Of a DNA stretch of 64,000 nt, positions 26,299-34,778 are shown piece after piece. Position 1 is the stretch's first letter, and each line of letters starts with the position of its first letter. Origin of the DNA: Agathobaculum sp. NTUH-O15-33. Lineage in GTDB: Bacteria; Bacillota; Clostridia; Oscillospirales; Butyricicoccaceae. A model generated the notes under the pieces. It had not been told where the DNA came from. It saw only the letters and a program-made list of their open reading frames with translations, and did not search any database. The translations under genes and the position numbers were made by a program. The stretch lies in NCBI RefSeq assembly GCF_033193315.1, contig NZ_CP136187.1:682001-746000 (forward strand), in the 5' to 3' direction.

Positions 26299-26347
26299 CA
26301 AAGATATCAAAAAAATAATATAGAAGCATTAGAAGGAGAGATTTATC

Positions 26348-27172
26348 ATGAAGAAGAAAATTGCAGCCCTGCTGGCATGCACGCTATGCCTGTCGGCCCT
26401 TGCCGCCTGCGGTGGCAATGACGCTAAGGGCGAAGAAGACAAGACGATCACCGTCGGTGCCTCGCCTACACCCCATGCGGAGATCCTAAACGCCGCCAAG
26501 GACGTGTTGGCCGAACAGGGGTATACGCTGGTCGTGAAGGAATTTTCCGATTACGTCATTCCGAACACGGCATTGGTAGACGGTGAGCTGGATGCGAACT
26601 ACTTCCAGCATACACCGTACCTCAATACCTTTAATCAGGAAAACGGTGCAGATCTGGCTGTCGCGGTAGAGATGCACTATGAGCCGTTTGGCGTATATCC
26701 CGGCAAGACTGCTTCGCTAGATGAGTTAAAGGATGGCGCGACAGTGGCTATTCCCAACGACGGCTCAAACGAAGCGCGCGCGCTGCTGCTGTTGCAGGAC
26801 GCTGGGCTGATCAAGCTGAAGGACGGCATTGATCCGACCTCCAAAGATGCTACCGTACTTTCTATTGTAGAGAATCCGAAGAATTTGAAGATTTCGGAGA
26901 TCGCCGCCGAACAGTTGCCGCGCTCTCTGCAGGATGTTGATATTGCGGTCATTAATGGCAACTATGCGCTGCAGGCCGGACTGAACGCGAACGACAACGC
27001 GATCGCTACCGAAACCCCGGATTACGGTAAGGTATACGTCAATGTTGTTGCTTGCCGCTCCGAAGATAAGGATTCGGATAAAATGAAGGCGCTCGCCGAC
27101 GCGCTGCACTCCGATACGGTAAAGAAATTTATCGAGGACACCTATAAGGGCGCAGTCGTTCCCACATTTTAA
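26348..27172 (+). CDS. metQ: Methionine-binding lipoprotein MetQ
   Basis: 274 residues. Substrate-binding lipoprotein of the methionine importer (NlpA family). Signal peptide with lipobox LAAC (Cys21), then a short acidic linker and the NlpA fold: VGASPTPHAEIL, DGELDANYFQHTPYL, NDGSNEARALLLLQ and INGNYALQAGL are family hallmarks. AGAAGGAGAG is the ribosome binding site. A terminator follows at 27184. Confidence 0.96.
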   Translation: MKKKIAALLACTLCLSALAACGGNDAKGEEDKTITVGASPTPHAEILNAAKDVLAEQGYTLVVKEFSDYVIPNTALVDGELDANYFQHTPYLNTFNQENGADLAVAVEMHYEPFGVYPGKTASLDELKDGATVAIPNDGSNEARALLLLQDAGLIKLKDGIDPTSKDATVLSIVENPKNLKISEIAAEQLPRSLQDVDIAVINGNYALQAGLNANDNAIATETPDYGKVYVNVVACRSEDKDSDKMKALADALHSDTVKKFIEDTYKGAVVPTF

Positions 27173-27183
27173 AAGAAAAATAG

Positions 27184-27210
27184 AAGCGGCGGGCTGATGG
27201 CCCGCCGCTT
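27184..27210 (+). terminator. Terminator between convergent metQ and fabD
   Basis: AAGCGGCGGGC (27184-27194), loop TGATG, GCCCGCCGCTT (27200-27210). A perfect 11-bp stem; an AAAAATAG run on the other side lets it serve both directions. Confidence 0.7.
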
Positions 27211-27222
27211 GCTTGTATCCTG

Positions 27223-28140
27223 TTATTCCGCTGCGTCCTGCACGCCCGCCATGTCGGCGACCGGCTTGCAGACGAGTTCTTTGCTGATCTTGCCGGCAAA
27301 GCCGGTCAAGGTCTTGCCGGGGCCGATCTCGCACGCGGTCGTCAGGCCCGCCGCCATGCCGTTCGCAACCAACGTCTTCCAGCGGACGGGGGAGACCATG
27401 TGCTGCTCTAGGTGAGCGGGCAGGTCGGTTAAAGAAAGCTTCTTGCCGTCTAAATTGGAGTAAATATCCATCGTGGGCGCGTGGAAGTTAAAATCGGCGA
27501 CAAACGCGCGCAACTCCTTTGCGGCCTCCGCCATCAGCGGCGTGTGGAACGCGCCTGAAACGGCAAGCGGCACCGCGCGGCGCGCGCCCGCGGCTTTGCA
27601 GTTCTCCATCGCCTGTTCCAGCGCCCCGCGCTCGCCCGCTATGACGAGCTGGCCGGGACAGTTGTAGTTGACCGGGCGAACGATACCGCAGGTGACCGCA
27701 TTGCAGGCCTGCTCGATCTTTTCATCGTCCAGCCCCATGATGGCGGCCATGCCGCCGTCGATCGAATCCGCCGCCTGCTGCATCAGCCTGCCGCGCATGG
27801 ATACAATCTTGATGCCATCCGCCAGCGATACCACGCCCGCCGCGGCCAGCGCGGTGTATTCGCCGAGCGAAAAACCGGCGGCGGCCTTAAAAGATACGCC
27901 TGCTTCCCGCAGCGCGGCAAGCGCCGCCATGGAATGCGTAAAAATAGCGATCTGGCTGTTTTCCGTGCGGGAGAGCACGTCCTTTTCGCTGTCAAAGCAA
28001 AGCTTTGCCACGTCGCGCCCGGCGCCCTCGCTCGCTTCCTCAAAAACCGCTCTGGCAGCGGCGCTGCTCTCAAATAAATCCTTGCCCATACCCGGCGCCT
28101 GCGCGCCCTGACCGGGGAAAAATGCAAAGCCGTATTCCAT
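27223..28140 (-). CDS. fabD: Malonyl-CoA:ACP transacylase
   Basis: 305 residues. Loads malonyl groups onto acyl carrier protein. FFPGQGAQAPGMG at the N-terminus, the nucleophile elbow GFSLGEYTAL (Ser about 91; the usual His before Ser-Leu is Phe here) and the catalytic His in SGAFHTPLM (about 198). Start at 28140 has GGGAGG at 8 bp. Unlike most Firmicute clusters, the gene is on the opposite strand to the rest of the fatty-acid genes. Confidence 0.95.
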   Translation of the reverse strand: MEYGFAFFPGQGAQAPGMGKDLFESSAAARAVFEEASEGAGRDVAKLCFDSEKDVLSRTENSQIAIFTHSMAALAALREAGVSFKAAAGFSLGEYTALAAAGVVSLADGIKIVSMRGRLMQQAADSIDGGMAAIMGLDDEKIEQACNAVTCGIVRPVNYNCPGQLVIAGERGALEQAMENCKAAGARRAVPLAVSGAFHTPLMAEAAKELRAFVADFNFHAPTMDIYSNLDGKKLSLTDLPAHLEQHMVSPVRWKTLVANGMAAGLTTACEIGPGKTLTGFAGKISKELVCKPVADMAGVQDAAE

Positions 28141-28180
28141 CTTTTTTTCCTCCCATGTTAGTCCGTTCCGCGGGAAACGG

Positions 28181-28230
28181 TTGACAATTACTCTGCCATT
28201 CATTATAATAGACAGAGATTACTTTGTCAA
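28181..28230. promoter_or_regulatory. Overlapping divergent promoters of fabD and the fabH operon
   Basis: Plus strand: TTGACA (28181-28186), 17 bp, TATAAT (28204-28209). Minus strand: TTGACA (28230-28225), 17 bp, TATAAT (28207-28202). The two -10 boxes overlap in ATTATAAT and the whole 50 bp is an imperfect dyad flanked by TTGACAA/TTGTCAA. Both promoters cannot be open at once; one regulator could govern both. Confidence 0.85.
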
Positions 28231-28288
28231 TCAAACTATTGTCGCTTTTCCACGGATCTGGGAGGGCGATTTCGATTTTACAAGGAGC

Positions 28289-29278
28289 GTGGAAATCATC
28301 AATAGTCAAATTATCGGCACCGGCTCGTATGTTCCGGATTTTGTGCTCACCAATAAAATCTTGGAGCAGCTCGTCGACACGAACGACGAATGGATCGTCA
28401 AACGCACGGGCATCCGTGAACGCCGCATCGCAAAGGGCATGCGCACGTGGGAGCTCGGCCTGAAAGCCGCCGAGCGCGCGCTGGAAAACGCCGGCATCAC
28501 CGCGGATGAGCTCGATATGATCATCGTGACCACCTGCTCGCCGGATTTCTTTTCCCCGATCGAGGCAAGCGTCATTCAGGACAAGCTGGGCGCGAAATGC
28601 GCGGCCATGGATCTGAATACCTGCTGCTCGGGCTTTGTCTATGCGTCCGACGTGGCCGATAGTTTTATTAGGTGCGGCAAAGCCAAAACGGTTCTGGTTA
28701 TTTCGGCCGAGACGCTGTCGCGCGTGACCGATTACACCGACCGCGGCGTGTGCGTGCTGCTGGGCGACGGCGCGGGCGCGGTCGTCTATCGCGCGATCGA
28801 TGACGCGGGCAAGGGCATTCAGGCCTCGTTCCTCGCATCCGACGGATCGGGCGCGGATCACCTTTATATGGAGGCGCTGCCGCTGGAGGAAGATCCGCTG
28901 CAAGCTGACCGAAGCTACGATCAGTCCAAGCGCTTTCTCAAAATGGCGGGCGCGCCGGTCGTGCGCTTTACGGCGTGGGCCGTTCCAATGGCAATCGACG
29001 AGGCGCTCACGCGCGCGGGCGTTTCCGCGGCGGATATTGACTGGGTGGTGCCGCATCAGGCCAACCTGCGCATCCTCGACGTGATTGCGAAGAAATACAA
29101 CCTGCCGAAGGAAAAAATCTACGTCAACCTTGACCGGTTCGGCAATACCTCGTCTGCCAGCATTCCGCTGGCGCTGGACGAGATGCGGCAGAAGGGCCTG
29201 CTGCACGAAGGACAGACCATTGTGTGCACGGGGTTTGGCGGCGGCCTTACTTACGGCGCGTTTGTCATAAAACTGTAA
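28289..29278 (+). CDS. fabH: 3-oxoacyl-ACP synthase III
   Basis: About 329 residues. Starts fatty-acid chains from acetyl-CoA and malonyl-ACP. Catalytic triad visible: Cys in NTCCSGFVYASDV (about 112), His in PHQANLRIL (about 253) and Asn in FGNTSSASIP (about 283). The start is uncertain: GTG at 28289 is the first reasonable codon for the family N-terminus (IINSQIIGTGSYVP), but AAGGAG is just 1 bp away; the ATC at 28295 is better spaced. A TTG further upstream lies inside the promoter and is ruled out. Confidence 0.93.
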   Translation: MEIINSQIIGTGSYVPDFVLTNKILEQLVDTNDEWIVKRTGIRERRIAKGMRTWELGLKAAERALENAGITADELDMIIVTTCSPDFFSPIEASVIQDKLGAKCAAMDLNTCCSGFVYASDVADSFIRCGKAKTVLVISAETLSRVTDYTDRGVCVLLGDGAGAVVYRAIDDAGKGIQASFLASDGSGADHLYMEALPLEEDPLQADRSYDQSKRFLKMAGAPVVRFTAWAVPMAIDEALTRAGVSAADIDWVVPHQANLRILDVIAKKYNLPKEKIYVNLDRFGNTSSASIPLALDEMRQKGLLHEGQTIVCTGFGGGLTYGAFVIKL

Positions 29279-29295
29279 AAGGGGAACAAATAGTT

Positions 29296-30243
29296 ATGAA
29301 TACCAAGATCACAAAACTGCTCGGCATCGAGTATCCGATTGTACAGGGCGCGATGGCGTGGATCGCCGAGCATCATCTGGCGGCGGCCGTATCGGGGGCC
29401 GGCGGCCTTGGCATCATCGCGGGCGGCGCCGCGCCGGTGGACTATATCCGGGATGAGATACGCAAGGCGCGCGCTATTACGGACAAGCCCCTTGGCATGA
29501 ACATCATGCTGCTTTCTCCCAACGCGGACGACCTCGCGCAGCTCGCGATCGACGAAAAGATCGAAGTGCTGACGACCGGCGCGGGCAATCCGGGCAAGTA
29601 TATGGAAAGCTGGAAGAACGCGGGCATCAAGGTAATGCCGGTCGTCGCTTCCGTGGCGCTGGCCAAGCGCATGGAGCGAGCGGGCGCGGACGCGGTCATC
29701 GCGGAAGGCATGGAAGGCGGCGGCCATATCGGCGAGGCCACAACGATGAGCCTGCTGCCGCAGGTGATCGACGCGGTCGATATTCCGGTCATCGGCGCGG
29801 GCGGCGTTGCGGATGGCCGCGGCATGGCGGCGCTGCTGCTGTTGGGCGCGGAAGGCGTGCAGTGCGGCACGGTGTTCCTTGCCACGCCGGAATGCCAGAT
29901 TTCCGATAAGTATAAGGAACTGGTCCTCAAGGCGACCGATATTTCGACCGTTGTGACCGGGCGCCCGTCCGGACACCCGGTGCGCTCGCTCAAGACCCCG
30001 ATGGCGCGCAAATGCTTGGAGCTGGAGAAGATCAATACAGAGCAGTCGCTGGAAGAGCTCGAGGCCGCGACCGCGGGCTCGCTGCGCAAAGCCGTGCAGG
30101 ACGGCAACTATGAAGAGGGCACCTTTATGTCCGGACAGATCGCGGGCATGCTGAGAGAGCTGCGGCCGTGCGAGGACGTGATCAAGGGTATGACCGCTAA
30201 GGCGGAAGAACTGCTCAAAAACGCTTACAAGCGCTTTGAATAA
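29296..30243 (+). CDS. fabK: Enoyl-ACP reductase FabK (FMN-dependent)
   Basis: 315 residues. Flavin enzyme performing the last step of each elongation cycle. Nitronate monooxygenase-like TIM barrel: IEYPIVQGAMAWIAEHHLAAA, VSGAGGLGIIAGG, the EGMEGGGHIGE motif and GAGGVADGRGMAALLLLGA (FMN phosphate). FabK replaces FabI in many Firmicutes. Start at 29296 has AAAAGGGGAAC upstream. Confidence 0.93.
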   Translation: MNTKITKLLGIEYPIVQGAMAWIAEHHLAAAVSGAGGLGIIAGGAAPVDYIRDEIRKARAITDKPLGMNIMLLSPNADDLAQLAIDEKIEVLTTGAGNPGKYMESWKNAGIKVMPVVASVALAKRMERAGADAVIAEGMEGGGHIGEATTMSLLPQVIDAVDIPVIGAGGVADGRGMAALLLLGAEGVQCGTVFLATPECQISDKYKELVLKATDISTVVTGRPSGHPVRSLKTPMARKCLELEKINTEQSLEELEAATAGSLRKAVQDGNYEEGTFMSGQIAGMLRELRPCEDVIKGMTAKAEELLKNAYKRFE

Positions 30244-30255
30244 GGAGAATACAGC

Positions 30256-30984
30256 ATGGGAATTGCAATCGTAACCGGCGCGTCGCGCGGTATCGGCGCG
30301 GCGATCGCGGAAAAGCTGGCCGCAGAAGGCCATGACGTGGTTCTAAACTGTGCGTCAAACGCGGCGAAAGCCGAGGCGGTCGCGGAAAAGTGCCGCGCCC
30401 ATGGGGGAAAAGCCCTTGTCAAGGTTTGGGACGTTTCCGACCACGCGGCCTGTGAAAAGGCCGTGCAGGAGGTCAAGGAGGAGCTTGGCGTTCCGTCCAT
30501 CCTCGTCAACAACGCGGGCATCACCCGCGACGGCCTGATGGTTCGCATGAAGGAAGATCAGTTCGACGAGGTCATCAGCATCAACCTGAAGGGCGCTTAC
30601 AATATGCTGCAGGTGTGCGGCGCCATGATGATGCGCGCCAAGGCCGGGCGGATCGTCAACATATCTTCGATCTCCGGCATGGTGGGCAACGCGGGTCAGA
30701 TCAACTACTGCGCGGCCAAGGCCGGCCTGATCGGCATGACCAAGACCGCGGCCAAGGAGCTCGGCCCGCGCGGCGTGACCGTCAACGCGGTAGCGCCCGG
30801 CTTTATCGATACCGATATGACCGAGGGGCTGGCCGATGCACTCAAGGAAAACGCGAAAAAGCAGATCTCGCTCGGCCGCTTCGGCAAGCCGGAGGAGATC
30901 GCGGAGGCGGTGGCTTTCCTCGCTTCCGATAAGGCCAGCTTTGTCACGGGTCAGGTGCTCGTGGTGGACGGCGGCATGATATAA
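30256..30984 (+). CDS. fabG: 3-oxoacyl-ACP reductase
   Basis: 242 residues. NADPH-dependent reductase, short-chain dehydrogenase family. TGASRGIG nucleotide motif (about 7-14), NNAG (about 85), and the catalytic Ser-Tyr-Lys set (SISGMVGN, then YCAAK near 150). Length is typical. It is followed by a structured repeat in antisense orientation that interrupts the operon before fabF. Confidence 0.96.
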   Translation: MGIAIVTGASRGIGAAIAEKLAAEGHDVVLNCASNAAKAEAVAEKCRAHGGKALVKVWDVSDHAACEKAVQEVKEELGVPSILVNNAGITRDGLMVRMKEDQFDEVISINLKGAYNMLQVCGAMMMRAKAGRIVNISSISGMVGNAGQINYCAAKAGLIGMTKTAAKELGPRGVTVNAVAPGFIDTDMTEGLADALKENAKKQISLGRFGKPEEIAEAVAFLASDKASFVTGQVLVVDGGMI

Positions 30985-31160
30985 AAATTTCGATCGAAAC
31001 AAAGCCCCATTTCGATCGAGCGTTCCGGCACTGGCGCGCGCCCTACGGGCACACTTAGCCGCCGGTTTGTTCAAAAACCGAGATACATGCTCCCGGTTTT
31101 TGGTCAACTTGAAGCAGCGCTTCAAGTTTCCATTTGATTGCGCGCTGCGGCGCGGGGGTT
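30985..31160 (-). repeat. Structured intergenic repeat, copy B
   Basis: Read on the minus strand it matches copy A: GC-rich dyad near 31140-31155, a perfect 10-bp hairpin (AACTTGAAGC/GCTTCAAGTT, 31106-31128), a perfect 9-bp hairpin (CAAAAACCG/CGGTTTTTG, about 31072-31102), the conserved core AAGTGTGCCC..GGGCGCGCGCC (about 31032-31056) and a perfect 10-bp hairpin (TCGATCGAAA/TTTCGATCGA, 30990-31019). Stem sequences differ from copy A. It lies between fabG and fabF. Confidence 0.8.
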
Positions 31161-31224
31161 TTTCATTCCGCTGCACCATATCAAGATATTGGCGCAGTAT
31201 ATTTGAGGTGAAGGAGTTGTCAGG

Positions 31225-32454
31225 ATGGAACGAGTAGTCATTACTGGTATGGGCGCGATCACGCCCGTAGGCAATGATGTGGAAACGTTTTGGGAATCGC
31301 TTAAAAACGGTAAGTGCGGCATTGGGCCGATCACGCGGTTTGATACGGCTGATTTTAAAGTAAAGCTGGCCGCCGAAGTCAAGGACTTTCAGGTAGAGGA
31401 TTATATCGATAAGCGCGAAGCGCGCCGCATGGATTTAAACTGCCACTTTGCGATCGCGGCGGCCCAGCAGGCGGTCGATCAGGCCGGTCTGACCGAGGGT
31501 AGCTTTGATCCCTTCCGCACGGGCGTGATCTTCGGCTCGGGTGTGGGCGGTCTTAAGGTCGCGGAAGATGAAGTGACCAAGATGAACGAAAAGGGGCCGG
31601 GCCGCGTTTCTCCGGTCTGCATTCCGCAGATGATCGCCAACATGGCGGCCGCGCACATTTCCATGCGGTTTGGTTTCAAGGGCGAGAATTTCTGCCCGGT
31701 CTCCGCTTGCGCGACGGGCAACCACGCGATCGGCGAGGCCATGCGCGCCATCCGTCACGGCTATCAGGATATCGTCCTTTGCGGCGGCACGGAAAACGGC
31801 ATCATTCCGATATCCATGGCGGGCTTCCAGAACATGAAGGCCGTGCACACGGGCGAAGACCCGACGTGCGCTTCGGTTCCGTTTGACGCGCGCCGTTCGG
31901 GCTTTGTCATGGGCGAGGGCGCGGGGTGCCTCGTGCTCGAAAGCCTGTCGCACGCCAAGGCGCGCGGCGCCACGATCTTGGCCGAGGTGGCCGGCTACGG
32001 CGCTTCGGGCGACGCTTACCACATCACCAGCCCCGACCCCTCGGGCGAAGCGGCTTCCCGCGCCATCCTCGGCGCGATCACGGACGCGGGCCTCGCCCCG
32101 GCGGATGTCGACTATATCAACGCGCACGGCACCTCCACCCCGATCAACGAAAAGTATGAAACGATCGCGATCAAAAAGGCGTTCGGCGACGAGGCGTATA
32201 AGGTCAAGGTATCCTCCACCAAGTCGATGACCGGCCACCTGCTGGGCGGCGCGGCCGCTATCGAAGCGATCGCCTGCGTTTTGGCGATCCGCGACGGGAT
32301 CATCCCGCCGACGATCGGCTACAAGGAGCCCGACCCGGACTGCGACCTCGATATCACGCCCAATCAGGCGGTGGAGGCCAAGGTGGACGTCGCGATCTCC
32401 AATTCGCTCGGCTTTGGCGGGCACAACGCCTGCATACTGATCAGGAAGGTGTAA
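31225..32454 (+). CDS. fabF: 3-oxoacyl-ACP synthase II
   Basis: 409 residues. Elongating condensing enzyme. Catalytic Cys in SACATGNHAIGEA (about 162), His in NAHGTSTPIN (about 302) and His in KSMTGHLLGGAAA (about 337), plus GMGAITPVG at the start. GAAGGAGTTG precedes the ATG. Seven bp separate it from accB. Confidence 0.97.
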   Translation: MERVVITGMGAITPVGNDVETFWESLKNGKCGIGPITRFDTADFKVKLAAEVKDFQVEDYIDKREARRMDLNCHFAIAAAQQAVDQAGLTEGSFDPFRTGVIFGSGVGGLKVAEDEVTKMNEKGPGRVSPVCIPQMIANMAAAHISMRFGFKGENFCPVSACATGNHAIGEAMRAIRHGYQDIVLCGGTENGIIPISMAGFQNMKAVHTGEDPTCASVPFDARRSGFVMGEGAGCLVLESLSHAKARGATILAEVAGYGASGDAYHITSPDPSGEAASRAILGAITDAGLAPADVDYINAHGTSTPINEKYETIAIKKAFGDEAYKVKVSSTKSMTGHLLGGAAAIEAIACVLAIRDGIIPPTIGYKEPDPDCDLDITPNQAVEAKVDVAISNSLGFGGHNACILIRKV

Positions 32455-32460
32455 AGCATC

Positions 32461-32931
32461 ATGGATATCAAGGAACTGAAGGACGTCGCCGTAGAGCTGA
32501 TGGACGCCTTGAAGGCGCGCGGCCTCGGCGAAGTCGAGATAGAGGCGGAGGATGTGCGCGTTTGCATCCGCGCCAAGGAGCCCGCGCCGGTCATGGCGGT
32601 GTCTGGCCCCGCGGCGGCAGCCTCCGCGCCGGCGGCTTCGGCCGCCGCTCCCACGGAAGAAGCCGCCCCCGCGTCGTCCGACGGCCTGCCCGCGGGCACC
32701 CGGGTGGAAGCGCCGCTTGTCGGCGTGTTCTATTCCGCGCCCACGCCGGACGCGCCGCCGTTCGTGCTGGTCGGGCAAAAGGTGAAGAAGGGCGACACGC
32801 TCTTTATCATCGAAGCGATGAAGACCATGAACGAGATCAAGGCCCCGTGCGACGGCACGGTCGTGCGCATCCTCGCGCAGCCCGGCGATTTGGTGGAATA
32901 CAAGCAGGTCGTCGTCGTGATCGAGGAGTAA
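32461..32931 (+). CDS. accB: Acetyl-CoA carboxylase biotin carboxyl carrier protein
   Basis: 156 residues. Carries the biotin that shuttles CO2 in acetyl-CoA carboxylase. N-terminal helix, an Ala/Pro-rich flexible linker (about 45-78) and a C-terminal biotinyl domain with EAMKTMNEI (Lys about 121 is the biotin site; the usual EAMKM reads EAMKT). Overall architecture is standard. Confidence 0.95.
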   Translation: MDIKELKDVAVELMDALKARGLGEVEIEAEDVRVCIRAKEPAPVMAVSGPAAAASAPAASAAAPTEEAAPASSDGLPAGTRVEAPLVGVFYSAPTPDAPPFVLVGQKVKKGDTLFIIEAMKTMNEIKAPCDGTVVRILAQPGDLVEYKQVVVVIEE

Positions 32932-32973
32932 GCCAAAAAAAGGGTTGCGTTTTGACAGGAGAGGGTTTATACT

Positions 32974-33399
32974 ATGCTGAACAGAGAACAGATTATGGAG
33001 ATCATCCCGCACCGCCCGCCGATGCTGCTGGTCGATGAGATCACAGAGCTATCGGAAGAGGGCGCTACCGGCACGCTCCATTTAACGGGGGAAGAGTTTT
33101 TCTTTCAGGGGCACTTCCCCGGCAACCCCATCATGCCCGCCGTTTTCCGGCTGGAAGCGCTCGCGCAGGTAGGCGCGGTGGCGCTGCTTTCCATCCCGGA
33201 GTATAAGGGCAAAACGGCGGTGTATACCGGCATCGACAAGGCGAAGTTCCGCGCGATGGCCGTTCCGGGGGATACGCTGCGCATGGAGATCAAGTTCGTC
33301 AAGCGGCGCGGCCCGATGGCCGTGGCCGAAGGCGTGGTCTGGGTCGGCGATCAAAAGGCGGCCGAGGCTGAGATCAAATGCGCGGTTATTCTAGACTGA
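32974..33399 (+). CDS. fabZ: 3-hydroxyacyl-ACP dehydratase FabZ
   Basis: 141 residues. Hot-dog-fold dehydratase. IIPHRPPMLLVDEI near the start, and FFQGHFPGNPIMP with the catalytic His (about 49), then the Glu in RLEALAQ (about 63). GACAGGAGAGGG upstream serves as ribosome binding site. Sits between accB and accC as in other Firmicutes. Confidence 0.96.
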   Translation: MLNREQIMEIIPHRPPMLLVDEITELSEEGATGTLHLTGEEFFFQGHFPGNPIMPAVFRLEALAQVGAVALLSIPEYKGKTAVYTGIDKAKFRAMAVPGDTLRMEIKFVKRRGPMAVAEGVVWVGDQKAAEAEIKCAVILD

Positions 33400-33414
33400 G
33401 GCGAAAGAGGAAAC

Positions 33415-34761
33415 ATGTTTCAAAAGGTATTAATCGCGAACCGCGGCGAGATCGCGGTTCGCATCATTCAGGCCTGCCGCGATCTGGGTATCGTATCGGT
33501 CGCGGTCTATTCCGAGGCTGACCGTGAAGCGCTGCACGCACAGATCGCGGACGAAGCCGTGTGCATTGGCCCGGCCGGCGCGGCGGGCAGCTATCTGAAT
33601 ATGGACAACATTATATCGGCGGCCATTGCTTCCGGCTGTCAGGCGATCCATCCGGGCTTTGGCTTTTTATCCGAAAACCCGGATTTCGCGGAAAAGACGA
33701 CCGAAGCGGGGCTGGCCTTCATCGGGCCTACCGCCGCGACCATCCGCCTGATGGGCGACAAGGCCGAAGCCAAGCGCAACGCGATCGAAGCGGGCGTGCC
33801 CGTCGCCCTTGGCACGGACGGCACGGTGGCCGATTTTGACGAAGCCGTGCGCGAAGCTGCGCGCATTGGCTTTCCGATCATGCTCAAGGCCGCGTCCGGC
33901 GGCGGCGGCAAGGGAATTCGCATTGCGATGGACCCGTCCGAGCTGCAGGCGGCGTATGATAACGCCTCCTCCGAGGCGGAAGCCAATTTCGGCGACGGCC
34001 GCCTGTACATGGAACGCTATATCCACAACCCGCGCCATATCGAGGTGCAGATATTGGGCGACCAGTTCGGCAACGTTGTGCACCTGTTTGAGCGCGAGTG
34101 CTCGGTACAGCGCCGCCACCAAAAGCTGATCGAGGAATCGCCCTCCGCCTTTGTGGACGACGAGCTGCGCGCGCGCATGACAAAGGCCGCGGTCGATCTG
34201 GCCAAACGCGTCGGCTACCGCAACGCGGGCACGATTGAATTCTTGGTCGATAACGACAAGAATTTCTACTTCTGCGAAATGAACACGCGCATTCAGGTAG
34301 AGCATCCGGTGACCGAGCAGGTGACCGGGGTCGATCTGGTGTGCGAGCAGATTCGGGTCGCGGCGGGCGAGCCGCTTTCCTTCACGCAGGAGGAGCTGAC
34401 CCTGCGCGGCCACGCGATCGAATGCCGCATCAACGCGGAGGACCCCTCGCGCGATTTCGCCCCCTGTCCGGGCGCCATCGTTTCCATGCACCTGCCGGGC
34501 GGGCCCGGCGTGCGGATGGATACGGCGGCCTATCAGGGCTACCGCATCCCGCCTTATTACGATTCGATGATCGGCAAGCTGATCGCTTACGGCGCGGACC
34601 GGCGGCAGGCCATTGCCCGCATGCGCCGCGCGCTGACCGAAACGCTGTTTGAAGGCGTTGTGACCGGTACGGACTATCAAATGCATATTCTGCGCTCAAA
34701 GGCGTTCGAGGACGCGGCTTTTCACGTCAACTCGATCGCGGACGGCGACTTTGACCGATAA
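33415..34761 (+). CDS. accC: Acetyl-CoA carboxylase biotin carboxylase subunit
   Basis: 448 residues. ATP-dependent carboxylation of biotin on Acc[13 protein letters not shown] at the start, [11 protein letters not shown] loop (about 163), RDCSVQRR-type segment here [16 protein letters not shown], and [14 protein letters not shown] with catalytic Glu/Arg (about 288). Full length and intact. Confidence 0.97.
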   Translation: MFQKVLIANRGEIAVRIIQACRDLGIVSVAVYSEADREALHAQIADEAVCIGPAGAAGSYLNMDNIISAAIASGCQAIHPGFGFLSENPDFAEKTTEAGLAFIGPTAATIRLMGDKAEAKRNAIEAGVPVALGTDGTVADFDEAVREAARIGFPIMLKAASGGGGKGIRIAMDPSELQAAYDNASSEAEANFGDGRLYMERYIHNPRHIEVQILGDQFGNVVHLFERECSVQRRHQKLIEESPSAFVDDELRARMTKAAVDLAKRVGYRNAGTIEFLVDNDKNFYFCEMNTRIQVEHPVTEQVTGVDLVCEQIRVAAGEPLSFTQEELTLRGHAIECRINAEDPSRDFAPCPGAIVSMHLPGGPGVRMDTAAYQGYRIPPYYDSMIGKLIAYGADRRQAIARMRRALTETLFEGVVTGTDYQMHILRSKAFEDAAFHVNSIADGDFDR

Positions 34762-34778
34762 CGAAAAGGGGGACGCAC

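Noticed and set aside
28181..28288. Upstream TTG start that would lengthen FabH by 36 residues
   Set aside because: The TTG is the first half of the -35 box TTGACA, and the added residues match no FabH N-terminus.
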